DNA of 7,426 nucleotides, from assembly GCA_016782825.1 (NCBI GenBank), contig JADHXT010000165.1, positions 1 to 7,426 of the forward strand. The letters run 5' to 3'. Made by a program: the position numbers and the translations under genes. Below, in pieces: positions 1 through 5,605 of the stretch (its first letter is position 1; every line of letters begins with the position of its first letter). The notes under the pieces are model-generated. The model was given only the letters and a program-made list of their open reading frames with translations. It ran no database searches and was not told the DNA's origin. This DNA is from Candidatus Brocadiia bacterium (lineage in GTDB: Bacteria; Planctomycetota; PUPC01; DSUN01).

Positions 1-1302
1 CGTCGGATAGAGGAGCAGGTTGTTGACGCCGACCAGATCCCCACGGACCTGCCGGATCTCCCACCTCCCCCGGCAGACCGGATCCGTCGGGTCATGGAGG
101 TCGCCCCGGACTCCGACAGCGGGGCGGTCCAGGCGGCCATCGATGAGGCCGCGAAGCTCAACGGGGAGCGTCCGGTGGTCCACCTGCCGATGGGTGGTTA
201 CAGCATTGACCGGACGCTGGTGGTCCCCCGCAACTGCGACGTGCAGTTGGTGGGCGACAGCGCAGGTGAGACAGGCACGCGTCTGAACTGGACGGGCCCG
301 GACGGCGGCGTGGTTCTGCGTCTGGAGGGGCCGAGTCGCGCCACACTGCGCGACCTCTACGTGCATGCTCCCAACGCTCGTGGGCTGGTGGTGGAGGACG
401 CCGACCAGGTCGGCGGGCAAATCCTCGCCGACCAGTTGAACGCCAACGGTCCCGGCGGGGAGCAGGCGAACGGCACGGCGGCACTGAGGATCAACGGCCT
501 CGATCGCACGGACGTGCTCTGTCGAGCGCTTCAGGGCAACGGCAACGCGGGGCGCTGGGTTGAGGTCATCGGGGGGCCGGCGGCGGACGACGCCGGCAAC
601 CAAGTATCAGTGCTCACCGGGGCGACAGGCTCGGCGGCCGGGCAGTATGATGTGCACGGCGGCGGGCGACTGGTGGTGCGGGCGGTCTACCACGAGCGGA
701 GTTCCGGCGAGCTGACGGGCCTGCACTTGGCCGACCGCGGCACGTTGAGCATCGACGCCACGCGGTTCTCCTACGCCACCGCGGCTGACAGGCCGACAGT
801 CGCCACCGACAGCTTCCGGGGGCTGTTCACCCTGGCGACATGTATGCTGCTGCCGGTCGAGACTCAGGAGACATGCCGGTTCGCGCTGCGCGGCGACGGG
901 GGCCAGACGAGCGTGCTGGCACTGAACAACCAGTTCTGGGTGCATCTCCCAGGCACGAGCGCCGATACGGTCTGGCGCAACTTGGCGGCTCCTCCGGCCA
1001 GGGGCGGATTGCTGGGCTGCAATATCAACACCAGCAACCGGGAAGCGGCGCCGGCCGGCTGGGAGTATCTGGCCAACGTCGGCGAGGACCCGGACCCGGC
1101 TCGGTCCGGGTCCGGTGCCGGCCCGCTGGAGGACCGGGGGACGGTGCCGGATGATATGGTGCTCGCGCACCTGGAGCCGCTACGGCAGGCACGCGTGTGG
1201 CCGTCCGACGAGCCGGTTCCGCCAGGCGCCACGGACCTGCGGATCCGCCGCGTCATGCTGCTGGGCGGCCGCGACGCGACCGTGGAGGTCCGGGCTCAGT
1301 GA
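1..1302 (+). CDS. Pectate-lyase-superfamily (right-handed beta-helix) protein, 5' partial
   Basis: The frame is open from the first base to a TGA at 1300-1302, giving 433 visible residues; the start lies outside the window. The first in-frame ATG (94) has no signal peptide behind it, and the preceding codons give a proline-rich linker (TDLPDLPPPPAD), so 94 is probably not the true start. Residues 42-85 carry the Pectate_lyase_3 entry pattern: AVQAAIDEAA, then PVVHLPMGGYSIDRTLVVP and DVQLVGD. This pattern caps right-handed beta-helices in extracellular polysaccharide lyases, glycosidases and phage tailspikes. Short strand repeats follow (ATLRDLYVHA, GLVVEDAD, RLVVRAVYHE, GTLSIDATRF). A GSGAG-type linker near residues 367-373 precedes a short tail. 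I see no assignable catalytic residues, so a specific lyase activity is not claimed; a structural or binding helix is equally possible. The gene ends 22 bases from the convergent 1325-2392 gene. Confidence 0.85.
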   Translation, partial: RRIEEQVVDADQIPTDLPDLPPPPADRIRRVMEVAPDSDSGAVQAAIDEAAKLNGERPVVHLPMGGYSIDRTLVVPRNCDVQLVGDSAGETGTRLNWTGPDGGVVLRLEGPSRATLRDLYVHAPNARGLVVEDADQVGGQILADQLNANGPGGEQANGTAALRINGLDRTDVLCRALQGNGNAGRWVEVIGGPAADDAGNQVSVLTGATGSAAGQYDVHGGGRLVVRAVYHERSSGELTGLHLADRGTLSIDATRFSYATAADRPTVATDSFRGLFTLATCMLLPVETQETCRFALRGDGGQTSVLALNNQFWVHLPGTSADTVWRNLAAPPARGGLLGCNINTSNREAAPAGWEYLANVGEDPDPARSGSGAGPLEDRGTVPDDMVLAHLEPLRQARVWPSDEPVPPGATDLRIRRVMLLGGRDATVEVRAQ

Positions 1303-1324
1303 GTGGGGAGCTGGCGGCCTGCGC

Positions 1325-2392
1325 CTACTCGGGCGCAACCACGACCTCGAAGTCGGAGCCTCGGATTCGTCTCAGCTCCTCATGCAGCACGGGGATGCGG
1401 GGGTCGGGGGCGACTGAAATCGCCCACTCGATGCCATTGTCCGCCACGAGCAGGCCGTACTTCTGGAGACCTCTCAGAATGGCCTGAACCGGCGGCGAGA
1501 ACCCACTCACATCGAAGTCCGCCCTCAGCCTGAAGCGCTCGCCCATGCGCGGCAGATCCTCGTCCGTCAGTTGGCTGGCATAGTGGGTCGCGGGGGCGAC
1601 GTAGGCCCGGCGCGTGCGGCGGATGGTGACGCGCATGGCGTGCTCGACGATGCCCCTTTCGATCTCGTCGTAGCTCACGACGGCAGGGAAGATCGGCAGG
1701 CCGGCGGCGTCGGCCGACGTCCACCCATCGGGCCGCGCCTCGCCGGTCTTCAGGTCGAAGATCGACGCCTGGTCCGCCGCCCAGCCATCTTCCGTGCGGC
1801 CCATCACGAAGAACTCGTAGAGCTTCCCCCGGGTTGGGTCGACGACGATGGCGTGACGGTCACCCTCGTATGCGGGGGGGCGCTGCTGGACTTCCTCGAG
1901 GGTCGGCGGCGTCTCGGAGCTTCGCTGGTGCCAGACAGGCCAGCCCTCGATGGGCACGTTCTCGGGGACGGGATAGGGTCCCGGATCCGACTCACCGGGG
2001 TAGCCGACCAACTGCACGTCGACCAACTCCTGGTCCGGAGGCACGATGATGAACCCCATATCAGGGTTGTAGCGCAAGGGCTTGTCGGCGCCGACGGAGG
2101 CCACGATACTCGCCGAATTCGGGTGCAGAGGCCAATCCTCGATCACCTGGTTGAAGGCGTTCTCGGGCGGGAAGACCTCGAACGCGGCGAGGATGGCATC
2201 GGCCTCAGGCGTGTGGAAGAGCACGGGCTCGGTGATCTCGGGCATCTCGGCCGCGCGGATGCGGACCAGGCGGGCCGGATCGCTTCCGGCCGCGATCGCA
2301 TCGTCCTGGACCGATAGCTGAGCCCCGGCATTGGTTGGGAGCACGAAAGCAACGCCCATGCAGAGACAGAGCAGGATCGCGATCCTTGACAT
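1325..2392 (-). CDS. Secreted conserved protein of unknown function, 355 aa
   Basis: The start is the ATG at 2392, not the further-upstream in-frame ATG at 2470. It has AGGAGG seven bases upstream and opens directly into a signal peptide (MSRIAILLCLCMGVAFVLPT, likely cleavage after NAGA near residue 24). The mature protein shows a chain of motifs that look strongly conserved: FPPENAFNQ (74-82), PNSASIVASVG (91-101), ESDPGPYPVP (134-143), GDRHAIVVD (178-186), GWTSADAAGLPIFP (223-236), RRAYVAPATHYAS (261-273), SGFSPPVQAILRGLQKYG (296-313) and GSDFEVV (345-351). I recall similar motif strings in exported hypothetical proteins of diverse bacteria but know no function. The I-V-V-D...LYEFF strand recalls the opening of YkuD domains, but no SHGC-type catalytic motif exists. 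It is the second gene of a pair with the transglutaminase-like gene (26-base gap), so a shared extracellular role is inferred. Confidence 0.88.
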   Translation of the reverse strand: MSRIAILLCLCMGVAFVLPTNAGAQLSVQDDAIAAGSDPARLVRIRAAEMPEITEPVLFHTPEADAILAAFEVFPPENAFNQVIEDWPLHPNSASIVASVGADKPLRYNPDMGFIIVPPDQELVDVQLVGYPGESDPGPYPVPENVPIEGWPVWHQRSSETPPTLEEVQQRPPAYEGDRHAIVVDPTRGKLYEFFVMGRTEDGWAADQASIFDLKTGEARPDGWTSADAAGLPIFPAVVSYDEIERGIVEHAMRVTIRRTRRAYVAPATHYASQLTDEDLPRMGERFRLRADFDVSGFSPPVQAILRGLQKYGLLVADNGIEWAISVAPDPRIPVLHEELRRIRGSDFEVVVAPE

Positions 2393-2399
2393 GGTCGGA

Positions 2400-2405
2400 C
2401 CTCCT
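2400..2405 (-). promoter_or_regulatory. Ribosome binding site of the 355-aa secreted protein gene
   Basis: AGGAGG read on the minus strand, seven bases before the ATG at 2392. It sits inside the 26-base gap after the upstream gene's TAG (2421-2419). It decides the start against the in-frame ATG at 2470, which would lie inside the upstream coding region and bury the signal peptide behind 26 residues. Confidence 0.85.
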
Positions 2406-2418
2406 GTGCTGACTCCGA

Positions 2419-4371
2419 CTACTCCGCCAACTCGAGAATAATGCTCTTCATCCGCGGCTCGCCTGCGCACTCGATCTCGTACGTCTCATCGGGCGACTCG
2501 GCGATGCGCACGTTCTCCCTGTCCGCACCGGCTTCGCTCCACCGGTACGTCACCTTGACAGGGCGGAAGCCCCCACGCGACTCGGTGTAGTCGGCATCGA
2601 TGCGGAGGTTGAAGACGCACGTTGTGTTGTACTGCTGGCCCGACCAGCGGACCAGCGCCTCGCTGGTGTCGGCGGGGATCTCCTCAACCGAGACATACTG
2701 ACAGCGCCCCTGGGTCGGCCCCTCGAACCGGTCCACGGGTGAGAACGTATCGCCGTCATCGAAGGATACCGACAGGTCCCAGCCGTCCCGCGCATCCCGC
2801 GCCCGATAGTGCCCCCCAAACCGCAGGCGCGTCATGTCGCCAGGAGTGGCGATGCGGAACGTGGATTCGCCCCTGCCCGTGTCGCCCACCCGCATGTACT
2901 GCTCGCTGAGGCCTTCCAGCACGGGATCATAGTCCATGTAGTAGACTTGCTTGCCGTGCTGGAGCTCGGGATTGGTCTGGGTATCGATAGTGACCGTGCC
3001 CTCCTGGGGCGCGGCGCTGAAGGTGATAGTGTTGGGCCCTTGGGCCAGCGCGGGTAGAGGTCGTTGGGAGTGCTGGATGTCGTGGGTCAGCCGGAGCGTG
3101 TTGAGCTGGGTCCCCTCACCGTTCAGCACGAACTTCAGCAGGTAGTCGTAGCGCCGGAAGACCCAGGGCGTCAGCACCACGGTCCGCTCGGCCGAGGCCT
3201 TCATCTCGTTGATCGGCCTCCAATCCAGACCGTTGTTGTCCGACAGCAGCACCGTTACCGAACCGCCTTCGCCGACACCCGCGTCATACAGCATCTCCCC
3301 GCCGAGGTAGACGTAGCTGCTGGGCATGCGCAGCACGACTGTGCCGGCATCGCCGGGGTCATCGACGGCAACGGCTGCGGTGAGGTTCTCGAAGGTCAGC
3401 GCCGAGAACCGGAAGTCCGGGTCGCCGAGAGGGACGTCGTATTCGAGTGCTCCGTTGCCGATGCGTCCCGGCGCGATGTCGCCGTACTGAGGCGCGTAGC
3501 GCAAGTCGCCCTGACCCACGGTGCCATTGAGGCAGCCCGGGGCGTCGCCGTCGGTCATGTTGACGTGCAGCCCCTTGTTGGACCAGTTCCGGGTAAGGCG
3601 CTCGCCGGGCCGAAGCTGGATGTTGACCTGATACCCTTGGGAGTAGCCGTACTCGTAGATGAAGGAGTCGGTGTCGAACTCCTGCATCGTCGAGCACCAA
3701 CCGTGCGTTGCGGCGGGAAGCCAGCCATTGTCGTCGTAGTGCGGGTTCCGGGAGAGGATGTCTGGCCCGTTCCGCCAACCGCCGCCGCGCATGAACTCCA
3801 TCAGCTTGGCGTTGTTGCCCTTCAGCTCCGGGTGATCGGCGAGCCACGCGCGAACGCCGGCTACCATCTCCTCCAGGCCGGCGAGTTGGCCATCAGGCTT
3901 TGGGAAGTAGGCGATCAGGGAAGCGTCGAGCAAGTGCCAGGCGTCGTCGTAGTAGACCTCGGGCACGGAGTGAGCCGTGATGCCATAGCCGCGAGCCTCA
4001 AGGCCCACGTACCGCGCCAGTTGCTCGATGGTGGCCGATGCGCAACAACACATATTGTAGCCGTAGACATTGAACATCTTGATGGCGTCATGCACATTGC
4101 CCTCGCTCTGGAGGTACTCATTGGGCGGAGCATCCTGGTGCCGGAAAGCAACGGCCGTCTCCCATACAGCCAGGGCCTTCTCAGCATCGGTCATGCCATC
4201 GCGGATGAACGACTGCTTCCAGGCCTCCATGCTGGAGACGTCGGGCACCTTGTCGGAAAGGACCTTCACATGGCTGACGACGCCGACGGGCGACGGCTGC
4301 CCCCAACCGATGCCGGCGAGGAAAATGCCGGCCGCGACAGTGCCGAATGTGCGCGTGCTTGCTCTGCCCAT
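2419..4371 (-). CDS. Secreted transglutaminase-like protein with C-terminal Asp-box beta domains
   Basis: A 650-residue protein starting at the ATG at 4371, preceded by AAAGGGGG five bases upstream and AGGAG thirteen bases upstream. A signal peptide follows (hydrophobic TVAAGIFLAGIGW, cleavage near residue 24). Residues about 60-155 resemble a transglutaminase-like cysteine fold: Cys within NMCCCASA (108-110), His134 in TAHSVPEVYYDDAWHLLD and Asp149, matching the family's Cys, then H-x-W/P-x-E-V-Y, then D order. The family includes proteases, amidases and cross-linking enzymes, so the reaction is open. Residues 160-350 are a linker and beta-rich part without recognised motifs. Two Asp-box-like turns, SDNNGLDW (377-384) and SFDDGDTF (536-543), each precede a similar strand block ending NTLRLTHDI or VFNLRIDADY, suggesting a duplicated beta-sandwich or binding domain. 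It heads a two-gene unit with the 355-residue protein. An in-frame ATG at 4488 is rejected because it would put 39 residues before the signal peptide. Confidence 0.88.
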   Translation of the reverse strand: MGRASTRTFGTVAAGIFLAGIGWGQPSPVGVVSHVKVLSDKVPDVSSMEAWKQSFIRDGMTDAEKALAVWETAVAFRHQDAPPNEYLQSEGNVHDAIKMFNVYGYNMCCCASATIEQLARYVGLEARGYGITAHSVPEVYYDDAWHLLDASLIAYFPKPDGQLAGLEEMVAGVRAWLADHPELKGNNAKLMEFMRGGGWRNGPDILSRNPHYDDNGWLPAATHGWCSTMQEFDTDSFIYEYGYSQGYQVNIQLRPGERLTRNWSNKGLHVNMTDGDAPGCLNGTVGQGDLRYAPQYGDIAPGRIGNGALEYDVPLGDPDFRFSALTFENLTAAVAVDDPGDAGTVVLRMPSSYVYLGGEMLYDAGVGEGGSVTVLLSDNNGLDWRPINEMKASAERTVVLTPWVFRRYDYLLKFVLNGEGTQLNTLRLTHDIQHSQRPLPALAQGPNTITFSAAPQEGTVTIDTQTNPELQHGKQVYYMDYDPVLEGLSEQYMRVGDTGRGESTFRIATPGDMTRLRFGGHYRARDARDGWDLSVSFDDGDTFSPVDRFEGPTQGRCQYVSVEEIPADTSEALVRWSGQQYNTTCVFNLRIDADYTESRGGFRPVKVTYRWSEAGADRENVRIAESPDETYEIECAGEPRMKSIILELAE

Positions 4372-4398
4372 GGCGGCCCCCTTTCTCCTGGGAATGGA

Positions 4399-4415
4399 CC
4401 GGCCCGGCGGGCCGG
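4399..4415. repeat. 17-base GC palindrome in the divergent intergenic region
   Basis: CCGGCCCG, one central G, then CGGGCCGG: perfect eight-base arms. It lies 27 bases upstream of the ATG at 4371, so it would fall in the leader of the transglutaminase-like gene if transcription starts further upstream. It could be an operator, a leader hairpin or chance in GC-rich DNA. The rest of the 202-base region (4372-4573) shows no promoter boxes I can call on either strand. Confidence 0.45.
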
Positions 4416-4556
4416 CGTGGCTACATGCCCAATCCGGACGGTGTGCTGAGGTGTGGAGTGCGAGGTTCGTTGCCTCAGGGGGCTGCACCTGTCGCGAGCA
4501 ACCGGATGAGGAGGCGCATCAGCGTTGCCGCCGAAGTAAGGCGTAGTGCGCCGTCC

Positions 4557-4565
4557 GGGAAGGAG
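4557..4565 (+). promoter_or_regulatory. Ribosome binding site supporting a TTG start
   Basis: GGGAAGGAG ends eight bases before the TTG at 4574. An in-frame TAG at 4544-4546 blocks any further upstream start. The alternative ATG at 4601 has only GAAGG at a tight four-base spacing, so this site favours initiation at TTG. Confidence 0.65.
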
Positions 4566-4573
4566 TCTACCCA

Positions 4574-5569
4574 TTGCACGAACTGCATACCGAAGGTCTC
4601 ATGTCACTGTGCCTCGTGTTCCTGGCAACTGTACCCGCTGCTGTCTGCGGCCAGGCGCCCGCCGTCCCCGCTGAGCGCCCGTTCCCCGTGCTGGCGATGT
4701 ACCCACCCGGGCAGGACGACGGCAGGTGCTTCCGGGAGCTGTTCGAGCAACCCGACGCGTGGGCAGAGACCCGCGGCGCCATCGATGTGCTCGGGTATGC
4801 CGACCATGTGCTCAACCGGCAGTTCACTGACGAGGAGCTGGCTGAGTGGCTGCCGCGGCTTGGGGAGTGGGGTCTGACGCTCGAGTTGGAGGTCGGCGCG
4901 GTCAAGGAGTGGGGCCCTACGGGCGAGCAGACCTTCAATGCCGAGAGCCCCCTGTGGGATCGCTTCCAGAAGCTCGGGGGCGCCATCTCCTCCATCGCAA
5001 TGGATGAGCCGCTGTGTTGCGTGCGGAAGTCCCTGCAGAAGCCCGATGAGTACGCCGTGGAGGAGACAGCGGATTTCATCGCCCGCGTCCGCGAGCGTTA
5101 CCCGGAGGTCCTCATCGGTGACATCGAGCCCTGCCCCTTCATCCCGGTTCCGGAGCTGATTGCGTGGATCGAGGCCCTGCAGCAGCGGCTGGCGGAGAAG
5201 CAGGTGCGCGGCCTGGACTTCTTCCGCCTCGATGTGGACTGGCTGCACTATGTGCGCGGGCACGGCGCCTGGCCGGATGTGCGGGAGCTTGAGACCTACT
5301 GCCGTAGCCGGGGGATCCCCTTCAGTCTCATCTACTGGGCCGCCGACTATCCCGCGCTCGCCCAACGCGGTCTTGCCGATGACTCAACATGGTACGTGGG
5401 GATCATGCGACAGGGCAACGACTACGCGAACGTCGATGGGAAGCCGGACCAGTTCGTCATCGAGAGCTGGATCGGCGCTCCGTCCCGGAGCGTCCCGGAG
5501 ACGGGCGATTTCACCTTCACCCGCTCAGTGCTGGACTTCGCTCGGCGCTTCGTGCCGCGAGACAAGTGA
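4574..5569 (+). CDS. Secreted TIM-barrel (glycoside-hydrolase-like) protein, 331 aa
   Basis: Read from TTG at 4574 on ribosome-binding-site evidence; ATG at 4601 (322 residues) is the alternative. Either way the N-terminus is a signal peptide (LMSLCLVFLATVPAAVCGQ), though its first residues lack the usual positive charge. The body reads as one beta/alpha barrel with eight candidate strands: FPVLAMYP (37-44), GAIDVLGYA (68-76), LTLELEVGAV (101-110), ISSIAMDEPL (138-147), VLIGDIEP (179-186), LDFFRLDVD (214-222), IPFSLIYWAAD (248-258) and QFVIESWIGAP (293-303). Acids at strand ends (Asp144/Glu145, Asp183/Glu185, Asp220/Asp222, Glu297) are what a retaining or inverting glycosidase would use, and Glu145 with Glu297 is the most suggestive pair. 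The substrate is unknown and I cannot name a GH family. It diverges from the transglutaminase-like gene and converges with the 5606-7198 gene. Confidence 0.85.
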   Translation: MHELHTEGLMSLCLVFLATVPAAVCGQAPAVPAERPFPVLAMYPPGQDDGRCFRELFEQPDAWAETRGAIDVLGYADHVLNRQFTDEELAEWLPRLGEWGLTLELEVGAVKEWGPTGEQTFNAESPLWDRFQKLGGAISSIAMDEPLCCVRKSLQKPDEYAVEETADFIARVRERYPEVLIGDIEPCPFIPVPELIAWIEALQQRLAEKQVRGLDFFRLDVDWLHYVRGHGAWPDVRELETYCRSRGIPFSLIYWAADYPALAQRGLADDSTWYVGIMRQGNDYANVDGKPDQFVIESWIGAPSRSVPETGDFTFTRSVLDFARRFVPRDK

Positions 5570-5605
5570 TCGCCCCCCTGTGCAGGACTACTGGCCCGCC
5601 GCGGA

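Noticed and set aside
607..1170. Minus-strand open frame of 187 codons inside the beta-helix gene
   Set aside because: Antisense shadow; Arg/Pro/Gln-rich with no domain, while the plus frame is a clear beta-helix.
1303..1324. Terminator between the convergent beta-helix and 355-residue genes
   Set aside because: The 22-base gap has no stem with a T-run on either strand.
1571..2317. Plus-strand open frame of 248 codons opposite the 355-residue secreted protein gene
   Set aside because: The minus strand carries the ribosome binding site, signal peptide and conserved-looking motifs. This frame is biased in Asp/Gly/Arg/Leu with no domain.
3064..4449. Long plus-strand open frame (461 codons) opposite the transglutaminase-like gene
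   Set aside because: It is an antisense shadow in GC-rich DNA. The opposing frame has a signal peptide, a catalytic-triad pattern and domain motifs, while this translation is a Val/Gly/Arg-rich string with no recognisable domain or ribosome binding site.
4604..5365. Minus-strand open frame of 253 codons opposite the small TIM-barrel gene
   Set aside because: Shadow of the real plus-strand gene; it has no signal peptide or motif and would sit inside the opposing gene.
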